A DNA stretch of 64,000 nt. It comes from Proteiniclasticum ruminis DSM 24773 (GTDB lineage Bacteria > Bacillota > Clostridia > Clostridiales > Clostridiaceae). The position numbers and the translations under genes were made by a program. This document shows, piece by piece, positions 17,201 through 26,000 of the stretch. A model generated the notes under the pieces. The model was not told the origin of the DNA. It saw nothing but the letters and a program-made list of their open reading frames with translations, and ran no database searches. Each line of letters opens with the position of its first letter. Position 1 is the stretch's first letter. Location: positions 186,001 to 250,000 of the forward strand of contig NZ_JNKC01000004.1 of NCBI RefSeq assembly GCF_000701905.1. The letters run 5' to 3'.

Positions 17201-17267
17201 ATTATAGTGAGTGCCTTTCATCAATGCCATTGACCTTTCTTACACGCACCTTACATTCATGTAAGGT
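17201..17267 (-). promoter_or_regulatory. BceR-type operator and promoter of the bceAB-like operon
   Basis: Perfect 9-bp palindrome ACCTTACAT-TC-ATGTAAGGT at 17248-17267 contains TTACA-N4-TGTAA, matching the TNACA-N4-TGTAA consensus I recall for BceR-like regulators. A TATAAT -10 (complement of 17201-17206) lies about 50 bases downstream with no good -35, as expected of an activator-dependent promoter. Confidence 0.75.
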
Positions 17268-17299
17268 TTGCTTTGATAAACCTGTCTCGGTATATCAAA

Positions 17300-17333
17300 A
17301 AAGAACATATATTGGTCCTCATACATGTTCTTT
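17300..17333 (-). terminator. Terminator after the BceS-like kinase
   Basis: AAAGAACAT (17300-17308) pairs with ATGTTCTTT (17325-17333), followed on the minus strand by a T run. It overlaps the kinase stop codon and isolates the two-component genes from the transporter operon. Confidence 0.75.
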
Positions 17334-18336
17334 ACTGGAAACTATTGAATTCATCCGTTTTAGAAAATATGAGGCGAAGTGTCGTACCCTTGCCTGATTT
17401 AGACTCAATTTCCACTTTATGATTTAGATGTTCACAAATCCTTTTGACAATGTATAGCCCCATTCCAGTGGACTCGCCGTGGTTTCTGCCATTTTCCCCG
17501 GTGAAGAAGGGATCGTAGACTCTTTTTAGATCTTTTTCGGGTATGCCGATGCCCTCGTCAATAACTTCCAGAATAATGTTATTTTCTTTGATCAGTCCGC
17601 TAAAATACATTGTTTTGCCTTTTCCCTTTGCGTACTTTATGCCATTTGTAATGATTTGCTCCAACACAAATTTTAACCACTTGCCATCTGTATGAATTTC
17701 AAGTGCCCCATCAATATCTACTTTGGGTATGATTCTGCTTTTGATAAAGAGCTTCTTCTCGTTGTTGACGGCGTCTACAACCAACTGCCGTAGGCTGAGT
17801 TTTTCTATGACATAATCTTTTTCAAAAGCCTCCACTCGTGCCAGGTATAAGGCAAGGTTGAGACTCTTATTAATTTTCCTTACTTCCTCACTGATCTCTT
17901 CTGCAAGGGGTTCTCCACCATATTCTTCAAGCTGAAGCTGTATGATGGACAGAGGAGTCTTCATCTGATGAACCCATGTGTTGATAAAAGCAAGATGCTC
18001 TTTCTGCTTTTTATCATACTCCTGTATTTCTCCTTGGTAACGTCTATGTTGCTGGTTTAGTAGACCTGAAAGATTCTTTCCGATAACCGTGGTTCCGAGG
18101 GTTGTATTTGATGCTCCACTAGAATTTAATCCGTTTTCAAAAAGCTTATAAATCTCTTGGGTCTTGTGATATCTAATTGCTAAAAAACATAGAAGAATAA
18201 AAGAGTTCACAATGATGAGATAGAAAATATCCGATCGCTCAATATAGTTCATGAGTTCGCAGTAAAGGATTGTAATTACGGTGCCAATGAAATATGTAGT
18301 GATGTAGGCTTTATTGTCCTTCAAAAATAGTTTCAT
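17332..18336 (-). CDS. BceS-type intramembrane-sensing histidine kinase
   Basis: A 334-residue kinase. Two close TM helices (about residues 12-29 and 37-55) leave almost no extracellular loop. A cytoplasmic linker leads to HisKA with His123 in NTWVHQMKTPLSI. The HATPase has ITNGIKYAKGKGK, DEGIGIPEKDL and GESTGMGLYIVKRI. Such kinases do not sense peptides themselves but read the activity of the BceAB-like transporter, which is encoded next door. The gene overlaps the regulator gene by 26 bases. Confidence 0.92.
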   Translation of the reverse strand: MKLFLKDNKAYITTYFIGTVITILYCELMNYIERSDIFYLIIVNSFILLCFLAIRYHKTQEIYKLFENGLNSSGASNTTLGTTVIGKNLSGLLNQQHRRYQGEIQEYDKKQKEHLAFINTWVHQMKTPLSIIQLQLEEYGGEPLAEEISEEVRKINKSLNLALYLARVEAFEKDYVIEKLSLRQLVVDAVNNEKKLFIKSRIIPKVDIDGALEIHTDGKWLKFVLEQIITNGIKYAKGKGKTMYFSGLIKENNIILEVIDEGIGIPEKDLKRVYDPFFTGENGRNHGESTGMGLYIVKRICEHLNHKVEIESKSGKGTTLRLIFSKTDEFNSFQ

Positions 18337-19015
18337 TTAACTTATAGCCAACTCCTCTCACTGTCTCTATTCCATTTTCGATATCAAACTCCTGAAGTCT
18401 TCTCCTTAACCGGGTCACATTGACATTTAAAGTATTTTCCTCCACAAACGCTGTATCATCCCACATTTTTTCCAATAAATAATCCCGGTTTACTATTCTT
18501 GGATATCTTCTCATGAGGCATTCCAGTAGTATTCCTTCTTTCTTCGTGATTATTGTGCTTTGATTTTTAAACCTTAGTTCTAGTCTTTCCGGATAAAGCT
18601 TCAGATAGCCCAGCTCTATAATGCGTTCTTCCGTAATGGTTGCATAATTGCCGTAAGCTCTTCTTATATGACTTTTTATTTTCGCAAGCACCACTTCTGA
18701 ATAGAAGGGTTTCGTTATATAATCATCTGCGCCATTCTCCAGGGCCATTACCTGATCCATTCCACTTTCCCTTGCGGATATGAAGATTATGGGAACTGTG
18801 GATGTTTCCCGTATTCTCTTGCACCAGTAAAATCCATCAAATTTAGGTAAGTTCACATCCATTAATACTACATCAGGTTTGAAAGAATCAAATTCTTCTA
18901 TGATGGAGCCAAAGTCCTGAACAACTTTGATGATAAAGCCATACTTCTCTATATAATCGCTTAAAAGTTTTCCTATGGATGCATCATCTTCAACAATATA
19001 TATCTTTTGTTTCAT
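18311..19015 (-). CDS. BceR-type OmpR-family response regulator
   Basis: A 234-residue regulator. Its receiver has Asp53 in VLMDVNLPKFDG, and ISARESG and TKPFYSE motifs. The winged-helix output domain ends in TVRGVGYKL. It should bind the palindrome at 17248-17267 and activate the transporter operon when the transporter signals flux. ATG 19015 is chosen because AGAGGGG lies 8 bases upstream; an in-frame ATG at 19048 has no such site. Confidence 0.92.
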   Translation of the reverse strand: MKQKIYIVEDDASIGKLLSDYIEKYGFIIKVVQDFGSIIEEFDSFKPDVVLMDVNLPKFDGFYWCKRIRETSTVPIIFISARESGMDQVMALENGADDYITKPFYSEVVLAKIKSHIRRAYGNYATITEERIIELGYLKLYPERLELRFKNQSTIITKKEGILLECLMRRYPRIVNRDYLLEKMWDDTAFVEENTLNVNVTRLRRRLQEFDIENGIETVRGVGYKLNETIFEGQ

Positions 19016-19083
19016 TGTTCGTACCCCTCTAAGCTTTATATTGTTCATTGTGATTGCAGCTTTGGTGATAATCTTACTGGATA

Positions 19084-19164
19084 ATTTACTTGCTAGATCC
19101 CTTTACTTCATGACTAGCAAGTAAATCATCTGTATTACGCTGAGAGTGTTTGGAATAGCGTAAT
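19084..19164. promoter_or_regulatory. Two consecutive inverted repeats upstream of the BceR-like gene
   Basis: A 13-bp perfect inverted repeat (ATTTACTTGCTAG 19084-19096, CTAGCAAGTAAAT 19114-19126) is followed by an 8-bp one (ATTACGCT 19134-19141, AGCGTAAT 19157-19164). They fill much of the 359-base gap 19016-19374 and lie 70-150 bases upstream of the regulator. They could be operators or RNA stems; there is no T run for termination. I see nothing else in the gap. Confidence 0.5.
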
Positions 19165-19374
19165 GTGAGCCGCTTCATATTATGAATACTATAATTAAGA
19201 TCTCATCAATAATCTAACCCTTCTTTATTTGGGCTATGCTATTGTTTTCATCACCAATGCTATAAACTCTCATACTTGTACTTTATATTTTCCATTCATT
19301 CTTTTGTATTTGGTAACAGTTCATTTCATTCATGCAAAGCATCAATCTGGCATGAGAAATACTCTCTAATAGCC

Positions 19375-20697
19375 TCACATAATAACCTCAAGGATTTCAA
19401 TGAATTCTTTTTCATTTGCTTTCATCCTTGCCGTGAAGTCATCATACTGTTTTGCGGCATTAGGAATCTTTAGACCATGCTTTGTAACGCTGACATCTCC
19501 TCTTGGAGTGACATTTTTTTCGTAAGTTGACCCGCTATTCATCCAGAGTTTTAAACCATCCTGAGTATTAGATTCTGGATAAAGATAGAATCCTTCCTTA
19601 GCATCAAATCTAAACATATAGGCTAGGACCTGCAAATAATCTCTATTGCCAATGTTATCAATGGGCTTGTACTTTGCGTCAGCAATAACTCGATTCTCAT
19701 TGTTTTTGCTGATAAAATCTGGATAAATCAATCCTATGTTTCCGGTGAACAGGCGCTGTGCCCCTTTACCTCCCTTGTTCATAGGATGATAGAAACTATC
19801 TTTAATCAATAAATTGATATACTCTTCCCACAACCAAGCTCCATCGAACAAGATTCCATAAACTTGCCTCATACCTGAACCAATCTGGTGTTTTTCATGC
19901 TGCAAGATGAGAATGCATAAATACTGTAACGCTCGGTACTCACGATAATAGGCATGTCTCACGGCATTTTGCTTGTTCTCGGTAATAACCTTCCTCTTGT
20001 CATAAGGCTCATAGTTAGGAGTTGCATCAATAACGAGCTTCACTTCATCTTTTACTTTAAAAAGAAGCTTATTCCCATAAGGTTTTCTTTTAATAAACTC
20101 GATGGTATGCCTTATCAGTTCCATCAGATGGTTATCATATGAGTACTCCCTCTGGCTATAAGCCACATTCCCAGTAAAGGGTATATTCTTTGATATATGC
20201 TTTGGAATATTTACTGTACCCTTCACATTGATGTTATTGTACTGGTTCCGAACATAAGTCTTATAGGCTCCTTTTCGCAAGGCAGTAGTTAAATAGATCG
20301 GAAAGAGGAATAAGAGAAGACTATATAATCTTCTATCCTGATTTGCATCCGTGTCTACATCCAGGATATTGGGGAAATCAAGAACTCGTTCCAGCAGATA
20401 CTGGAAGAAAAAATCGTTCTTACCGGTACTAAAACGCGACTCGATGACAAGACGCTCGTTTCCACAACCAATGAATCCCATGACATTTCCAGTTCGATAA
20501 GAATCATTGATACTCTGTAAAATCAACTGTTCTTTCACCAAATCCTCTGTATCAGAAATGAGTTCAGGAAATACGAATACACCTTCACGTTCAAGCTGTT
20601 CCAAAGTCTTATTCGCAATTTTATTTGTAATCATGCTATAGTCCGAGAATCTCTCTTTACTGATCTGAGCATTGTCCTTAATCTTGAGCTGCTTCAT
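19375..20697 (-). CDS. mcrC: McrC-like nuclease subunit of an McrBC restriction system
   Basis: A 440-residue partner of McrB. The C-terminal PD-(D/E)XK site reads YPDFISKNNENRVIADAKYKP, that is, Asp, spacer, then D-A-K, as in McrC. Upstream is the LlaJI/McrC beta-rich region that docks on the McrB ring. The complex cuts DNA carrying modified cytosines when two recognition sites are bridged, and thereby blocks foreign methylated DNA. Its start overlaps the end of mcrB by 20 bases. The strength of the frame and the DAK motif make this call firm; the recognised modification is unknown. Confidence 0.9.
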   Translation of the reverse strand: MKQLKIKDNAQISKERFSDYSMITNKIANKTLEQLEREGVFVFPELISDTEDLVKEQLILQSINDSYRTGNVMGFIGCGNERLVIESRFSTGKNDFFFQYLLERVLDFPNILDVDTDANQDRRLYSLLLFLFPIYLTTALRKGAYKTYVRNQYNNINVKGTVNIPKHISKNIPFTGNVAYSQREYSYDNHLMELIRHTIEFIKRKPYGNKLLFKVKDEVKLVIDATPNYEPYDKRKVITENKQNAVRHAYYREYRALQYLCILILQHEKHQIGSGMRQVYGILFDGAWLWEEYINLLIKDSFYHPMNKGGKGAQRLFTGNIGLIYPDFISKNNENRVIADAKYKPIDNIGNRDYLQVLAYMFRFDAKEGFYLYPESNTQDGLKLWMNSGSTYEKNVTPRGDVSVTKHGLKIPNAAKQYDDFTARMKANEKEFIEILEVIM

Positions 20698-22774
20698 CTA
20701 CACTACCATCCTCTGGTCTCACATATCCATATGCCTTGGCAAATCTCTCCATGATTCCTTTCTCATCATACATACCATGAACATAGTCCTGCAGCAGTGG
20801 CTGGAGGTAATCTGTCCATAGCTGATCAAAGTTCAGTGTTTTCAGCTTTAAGAAGTATGATGCACCAATCTGGTAGTTTTCATTAAGATCTTCCACGTTA
20901 GCAATTTCTTTATTGAGTGCACTCATACGACGGATTGCTTCTACCTGAAGTTCTTCATCATCCAAAGTTGAAAGCATCTCAAGATTTTCATCTGCACGTA
21001 ATTCAATAAAGCGGAATCTTCGTCTCATTGCAAAATCAAAACTGTCAACAGATCTATCAATATCATTCATGGTTCCTATGATATAGACATTGTCGGGAAT
21101 AAAAAACTTCTCTTCTGGATTCTCATGAAGATTCACATACTGTGTAGATACTTCTCCGGATTCACCACGATATCCAGGATCAACGGAAAAGAAAAGTTCC
21201 CCGAAAATCTTTGAAATCTCACCACGATTGATCTCATCAATGATAAAAACATACTTTTTCAGTTCTACTGGCTTTGCGTTGATAATTGGTTTTTGCATTT
21301 TTCTTGATTTGATTGCGTGGTATATGGGAAGTTCGTAAGAGTTCTCTTGCGTACCAAATCTCTTTCCAAAGAACTCTGTCACGTCTTTGGCCTTTTCAAA
21401 TCTCATTGAAGATTCAAGCATCTTCTGAATGTTTTCTCTATAGATAGAAAGCGTCTTCGCCGTTTCATTCTCAGGAATGGTTACATTAATATATTTATCA
21501 TCATAACTCGTAATATAGAACTCGCGTCCCCTGATTGTTTTTAGCTTTTCAGCATCGTTGCTGTCCAAATCAAGATCTTCCAGATACTCCTCGATCATGT
21601 TCTGAGCGGATAACTCTTTTTCAATTACTTCTTTGGGTTTCTGAAAATCTTCATAGTTTTTTCTAGCCCTCTGGACAAACTTTTTGAACACTCCATCTTT
21701 CAGTTCAAATCCCATAGATCCATCATCATTGAGTTTCGGACGTAATCCTTCTACAAAGTCCGTATAGTCATAACTAGGATGGAACTGTACAAATTCTACC
21801 TGATTGCGTTGTTCTGCAGTCAGCATCGTAAACTGATCAAAGTACCCATTACTGATAATATCTGTGGCAATTTCCTTTGCTAAATAGGACTTCCCTGTTC
21901 CTGGTGCACCACGAAATATGACATTTTTTGATTCTATGAGCATAGAGGAGTAAGGATTTCTGTATCCTTTAAACTCCTGTACCAGTACCTCACTAATCGC
22001 TACTTCCGTCTTCTCTTTCTCGCTCTCCTTTTCTTCTTTCTCTCTATAAAGGAGCACAAACTGATCTCCAGGTTTTCCAAAACGTTTTAGACACTCCTGA
22101 ACGAAGAGAATAGTAGAGAAAATATTCCAGCAGTAGATGAAAAACTTTCTGCCATTATCATAAGCATAAACCAAATATTCAATGGTATTTTTATAGTTCT
22201 TGAATTCCTCAATACTTGTGAAAATACCTCTATACATAGTTCCATTTTCATTATACCTGCACACCGGAAAGTTCTCTCGATCTTCTACAGATAAGCCTAC
22301 AATCTGTTTCTCAAAAACCTGAAATGCAATTCGTGCCATGGTTTGATTCGTGTTTCTTCTTTCACCTTTGTTATAAGCACGCTTTATAATCGTCTCATCC
22401 GCCTTTTTGAAATAGGTATCTAGAGGTTTATAGTTATCACCAGCACCTAAATCATCCATAGAAAATCGTTCATCCGTTGACTTAATACCATCAGCAGTAA
22501 TGATCAATTCAAACTTCTCAAACTTTGAATGAATAGTATATCCTCTATTCTCAAAAAAGTTCTTTGCTTCTACTGCATTGAAGCCATCCACTGCAATCTT
22601 CGATCCATTCGCAAGATGATCCGCAATTGCTATTACATATTTAGGTGGATACTTTTTGCCATTTTTCGTAACCAGCTCATACTTCGTACTCTCGTTTTGA
22701 ATCGGTACTCCGTGTTCATCTATGTACTTCAATGCCTTAAGAATATCCTGTTCATTGATTTTGGGAATAGCCAT
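20678..22774 (-). CDS. mcrB: McrB-like AAA+ GTPase with N-terminal recognition domain
   Basis: A 698-residue protein. The C-terminal AAA+ motor has Walker A GAPGTGKSYLAK (about residue 288), Walker B FIIDEINRGEISKIFGELF and the McrB signature GTMNDIDRSVDSFDFAMRRR. The N-terminal 100 residues contain GKKYPPKYVIAIADHLANG, a motif I associate with the N-terminal head of ScoMcrA-type modification-dependent nucleases. A second region (about 100-270) probably reads DNA. Target specificity is therefore in an unusual N-terminus, not the DUF3578 type. The ATG has GGAGG 7 bases upstream. It forms an operon with mcrC. Confidence 0.88.
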   Translation of the reverse strand: MAIPKINEQDILKALKYIDEHGVPIQNESTKYELVTKNGKKYPPKYVIAIADHLANGSKIAVDGFNAVEAKNFFENRGYTIHSKFEKFELIITADGIKSTDERFSMDDLGAGDNYKPLDTYFKKADETIIKRAYNKGERRNTNQTMARIAFQVFEKQIVGLSVEDRENFPVCRYNENGTMYRGIFTSIEEFKNYKNTIEYLVYAYDNGRKFFIYCWNIFSTILFVQECLKRFGKPGDQFVLLYREKEEKESEKEKTEVAISEVLVQEFKGYRNPYSSMLIESKNVIFRGAPGTGKSYLAKEIATDIISNGYFDQFTMLTAEQRNQVEFVQFHPSYDYTDFVEGLRPKLNDDGSMGFELKDGVFKKFVQRARKNYEDFQKPKEVIEKELSAQNMIEEYLEDLDLDSNDAEKLKTIRGREFYITSYDDKYINVTIPENETAKTLSIYRENIQKMLESSMRFEKAKDVTEFFGKRFGTQENSYELPIYHAIKSRKMQKPIINAKPVELKKYVFIIDEINRGEISKIFGELFFSVDPGYRGESGEVSTQYVNLHENPEEKFFIPDNVYIIGTMNDIDRSVDSFDFAMRRRFRFIELRADENLEMLSTLDDEELQVEAIRRMSALNKEIANVEDLNENYQIGASYFLKLKTLNFDQLWTDYLQPLLQDYVHGMYDEKGIMERFAKAYGYVRPEDGSVDEAAQD

Positions 22775-22977
22775 ATACTTACCTCCAACTAAACTCGTTA
22801 TGTAATTTCTCTTGGACCATTCTTAGGATTACCATGTACTCTATAGCTCCATCCCTATCAATCTATTAATCGGAGCTACTGATGGAGTTTTGAATCTCGA
22901 GAAATAATCAAGTAGATTTTTTGAGTCTACAGCAAATCATTCTTTTGAATATTACTATAGATGAGGCCACAGAGATT

Positions 22978-23016
22978 GCATTTAGGTTATGGTACGGCGA
23001 ACCGTATCATAAGTAA
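22978..23016 (+). pseudogene. Orphan rlmH 3'-end remnant
   Basis: In one frame this reads AFRLWYGEPYHK-stop, the C-terminal end of an RlmH-like protein, compared with AFRIWNNEPYHK in the gene ending at 14435. Similarity weakens upstream (possibly IDEATEI). No start or body is present. It is a regenerated or left-over rlmH end, as expected where a cassette recombines into the gene's last codons. Confidence 0.65.
22987..23015 (+). repeat. Attachment-like direct repeat 2
   Basis: The core CCGTATCATAAGTA is at 23002-23015. It shares TACGG-C/T-GAACCGTATCATAAGTA with repeat 3. The site is itself a near-perfect hairpin: TTATGGTACGG (22987-22997) pairs with CCGTATCATAA (23002-23012), with one mismatch and a four-base loop. 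Confidence 0.8.
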
Positions 23017-23025
23017 GTGCGGTTT
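23014..23025 (+). repeat. Left terminal inverted repeat of cassette B
   Basis: TAAGTGCGGTTT, an exact inverted copy of AAACCGCACTTA at 36651-36662. It abuts direct repeat 2. The GCGGTTT motif in this position also recalls staphylococcal SCC ends. Confidence 0.8.
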
Positions 23026-23068
23026 AACCTAAGTCTGTGCCAATTAGCTAAAAAAACATTCTATGTAT

Positions 23069-24508
23069 TTAGTCTTTTTTCTTTTTTAGTTGTTCTACGT
23101 AAGGAATTATTTCTTCTATTTTCTCCACAATACGTTTTTGTTCTAATATCGGTGGTAGTGGAACTGGTATAGTATTTAGATTAGCTTGATTCATCTTTGG
23201 TTGCGCTGTTCCAGTTACGTATTTAGCCAAGCTAATTGCATTGATATAGTACATTACAAACTCTAAGTGAATGTAATCACCACAATCAATTACATGAGCA
23301 TGATTATTAACCCAATACTTCCCTTCTGCTAAGAATGCAATTGGTTTGCTCCTAGTCAATAAGTTTGCTCCATCTTCACCAATTAACATCAACTTCTCAT
23401 CAAAAATAAATTTATCAACTTTGTCGATCACACCGGAAGCACCGTAATAATCATATATTTTCTCTAGCTTTTCTCTATGTGAAACTGAAAGTGGAATTCT
23501 TTCAGAATCTCTATTAATCATAACATCCCCAAACCTAACCCATTTCCAATTCTCCGGGATATCATATGGAATCTCGTCTTCCGTAATTTCTGGTGGCTCT
23601 TTGGTCTTTTTAATCTTGCCTTCCTTGATCAGCTTTTTCTTTTCATCTTGAATCTGTTTATAAAGATCTTCTGCAGTTCCATCTTCTTCTCGCTGCTCTA
23701 CCAACTTGCCTTGGATGGCATACTGCAAAATAGACTTTTGCATATCTTCAGGGAACTTTTTATTCAACACCTCCACTTCAGAATAGGCTGCATTATATTT
23801 TTCTACATAAGGCATGAGCTCTTCTATCTTTGCTACAATGCGCTTTTGTTCTTCTAGTGGAGGAAGGGGAACAACCGTAAGGCCAAATTCGCTTCCAGAT
23901 ATCTCCTTGAATGTTGTACCAGAAGCTCTACTGATAATCTCATTAGTTCTAGATATCAAGCAATAGTACATATATTCATTAATTCTAAGTTCGTAAGGAA
24001 CTAAAGACTTAAATCCTTGGTTTGTAGCTAAATCATTATTTGCAATTGCAATATAACCTATAGGAGCACGACTTGAATATATAATTGTTCCTCTAGGCAT
24101 TAATCGTGCTGAGGAGCCTTTTAATCCTTTTTCAGTGATAAAGCGTTCTCCATTTTCAACATACTTACCAGGTACAAATTTCATATCAGCAGGAGTCAAC
24201 CAAGGAATATTTCCACCGTTCCAAAACTCACTATTTCCAGTTTTAGGTGTTCCCCCTCCAACTATCTCTCCAATTTCGCCTATCCTAACCCATTCCCAGC
24301 TCTCAGGGATATCAAAAGGGATCTCATCTTCCTTGATTTCCGGTAGTGCTTTTTGTTTTTTAATTTTACCTTCTTTAGCCAACTGATTCTTTTGAATATC
24401 TATCTTCTCTAATAACTCTTTTGCAGTACCTTCTTCTTCTCTTTGTTCTACAAGTTTTCCCTGTATAGCCAGTTGAAGGATGCTATTTTTTAAGTCCTGT
24501 GCATTCAT
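23069..24508 (-). CDS. hsdS: Type I restriction-modification specificity subunit
   Basis: A 479-residue HsdS with two target-recognition domains (about residues 55-215 and 290-450), each preceded by a conserved helical repeat. ILQLAIQGKLVEQREEEGTA near the N-terminus is echoed by the ILQYAIQGKLVEQREEDGTA block near residue 265. PLPPLEEQKRIVAKIEEL and PLPPILEQKRIVEKIEEI close each half. It sets the bipartite DNA sequence for the complex. It starts directly after the hsdM stop (GGAGGT and the stop lie in the same stretch). The sequence repeats make it prone to domain swapping. The stop lies about 50 bases from direct repeat 2. Confidence 0.93.
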   Translation of the reverse strand: MNAQDLKNSILQLAIQGKLVEQREEEGTAKELLEKIDIQKNQLAKEGKIKKQKALPEIKEDEIPFDIPESWEWVRIGEIGEIVGGGTPKTGNSEFWNGGNIPWLTPADMKFVPGKYVENGERFITEKGLKGSSARLMPRGTIIYSSRAPIGYIAIANNDLATNQGFKSLVPYELRINEYMYYCLISRTNEIISRASGTTFKEISGSEFGLTVVPLPPLEEQKRIVAKIEELMPYVEKYNAAYSEVEVLNKKFPEDMQKSILQYAIQGKLVEQREEDGTAEDLYKQIQDEKKKLIKEGKIKKTKEPPEITEDEIPYDIPENWKWVRFGDVMINRDSERIPLSVSHREKLEKIYDYYGASGVIDKVDKFIFDEKLMLIGEDGANLLTRSKPIAFLAEGKYWVNNHAHVIDCGDYIHLEFVMYYINAISLAKYVTGTAQPKMNQANLNTIPVPLPPILEQKRIVEKIEEIIPYVEQLKKKKD

Positions 24509-25978
24509 TTAATTACCTCCAAGCATAGAAGTAATCTGTTCTAATACATGATCAATTTCCGCACTGAGGGATGCCCGCTTCTCCTGGTATTCTTGAATCA
24601 AATCCATTGGCTCAAGGATTACTTCTTCTTCATGGGGGAATCCGCAAAGATCAATGTTATAGCTTCTTTCTACAATTTCATCAATGGCATATCTCTTTGC
24701 TTTAGGGAATCCATCTACTTCAATTTCTTCTCTGTTCTCCCACCAGTTTTGGGCATCATTGAAATGCTCCAGCTTCATAGGTCTGGTTTTGGAGAAGTTC
24801 TTGTATCCTTCCGGCATATCCAATCTGTAGAACCAGGTTTCTTTTGTGGGTTCAGTATTGTCAAAGAACAGGATATTGGTTCTGATGGATGTGTAAGGTG
24901 CAAAGACGCTGTGGGGCATTCTTACTACTGTGTGAAGATTGAACTCACCGAACAGTTTTTTCTTGATATTGAACTTCGCATTATCTGTACCAAACAGGAA
25001 CCCATCGGGAATGATTACAGCACACCTACCATTTTTCTTAAGCCTGTACATAATCACATTCATAAACAGATCTGCTGTTTCAGAGCTTCTTAGCTCAGTT
25101 GGGAAGTTAGACTTCACACTATCCTTCTCACTTCCACCGTAAGGAGGATTCATTAAAATCACATCGAAAGGTTCCATCTTTCTCATATCTTTGTAATCCA
25201 TCTCCAGTGCATTACCATGTAAGATATTCGGATCATCAATATCATGAATCAGCATATTGGTGACACACAGCATATGGGGTAGTGCCTTCTTTTCAATTCC
25301 ATATACTGACTTGTTGTAGATTTCTCGATTCTCTAGTGAGTTTTCCACTTGTGTTTCCAGTTCTTTCAATGCAGAAGTCAAAAAACCACCAGTACCACAG
25401 GCAAAATCTCCGATTTTATCACCCAGGACAGGTTTCACCACTTTCACCATAAAATCCGTCACCGCTCTAGGTGTATAGAACTCACCTGCATTACCGGCAC
25501 TCTGAAGATCTTTCAGGAAGGACTCATAAATAGTACCAAACTCATGACGTTCCTTGTATTCTGTAAAGTCATTCTCATCAATGATGTTGACCACTTGTCT
25601 CAGCAGCACCCCATCCTTCTGATAGTTGTTGGCATCCTCAAAGGCATAGCGGACAATGACTTGACTCATGGGTGTGTTTTCATCAATCTCCAGATTCTTA
25701 AAAGTTGGAAATAGGGTGTTGTTGACAAAATCAAGGAGAGCATCTCCTGTGAGTGCCTCCCCATCTTTTCTATCTACTGCCCAATCTCTCCACTTAAGCC
25801 CTTTGGGAATAATGGATGTATAGTTGTCATTTATCAGTTCCCAGGTTTCTTCTTTTGCATCATATATTTTCAGGAATAGAATCCACACAATCTGCTCAAT
25901 TCTTTGGGCATCACCATTGACACCTGAGTCGTTTCTCATCACATCTTGAATTCTTTTTACAAAGTTACTAATCGCCAT
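24509..25978 (-). CDS. hsdM: Type I restriction-modification DNA adenine methyltransferase
   Basis: A 489-residue N6-adenine methyltransferase. An N-terminal helical HsdM_N domain precedes the class I fold with SAM motif FACGTGGFLTSAL and catalytic NPPYGG. With HsdS it modifies the host sites, and with HsdR it forms the restriction complex. The order hsdR-hsdM-hsdS on the minus strand is a complete type I operon. Confidence 0.95.
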   Translation of the reverse strand: MAISNFVKRIQDVMRNDSGVNGDAQRIEQIVWILFLKIYDAKEETWELINDNYTSIIPKGLKWRDWAVDRKDGEALTGDALLDFVNNTLFPTFKNLEIDENTPMSQVIVRYAFEDANNYQKDGVLLRQVVNIIDENDFTEYKERHEFGTIYESFLKDLQSAGNAGEFYTPRAVTDFMVKVVKPVLGDKIGDFACGTGGFLTSALKELETQVENSLENREIYNKSVYGIEKKALPHMLCVTNMLIHDIDDPNILHGNALEMDYKDMRKMEPFDVILMNPPYGGSEKDSVKSNFPTELRSSETADLFMNVIMYRLKKNGRCAVIIPDGFLFGTDNAKFNIKKKLFGEFNLHTVVRMPHSVFAPYTSIRTNILFFDNTEPTKETWFYRLDMPEGYKNFSKTRPMKLEHFNDAQNWWENREEIEVDGFPKAKRYAIDEIVERSYNIDLCGFPHEEEVILEPMDLIQEYQEKRASLSAEIDHVLEQITSMLGGN

Positions 25979-26000
25979 TTTATCTTACCTGCTTTCTCAG

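Larger units (their letters stand above)
14436..23001. mobile_element. Candidate SCC-like cassette A (BceRSAB and McrBC)
   Basis: Interval between direct repeats 1 and 2, all genes on the minus strand. It carries a peptide-antibiotic sensing/transport module and a modification-dependent restriction system, typical cassette cargo. It has no recombinase gene, and terminal inverted repeats were not seen. It may therefore be a decayed cassette or the outer part of a composite with cassette B. The boundaries are inferred from the repeats. Confidence 0.55.
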
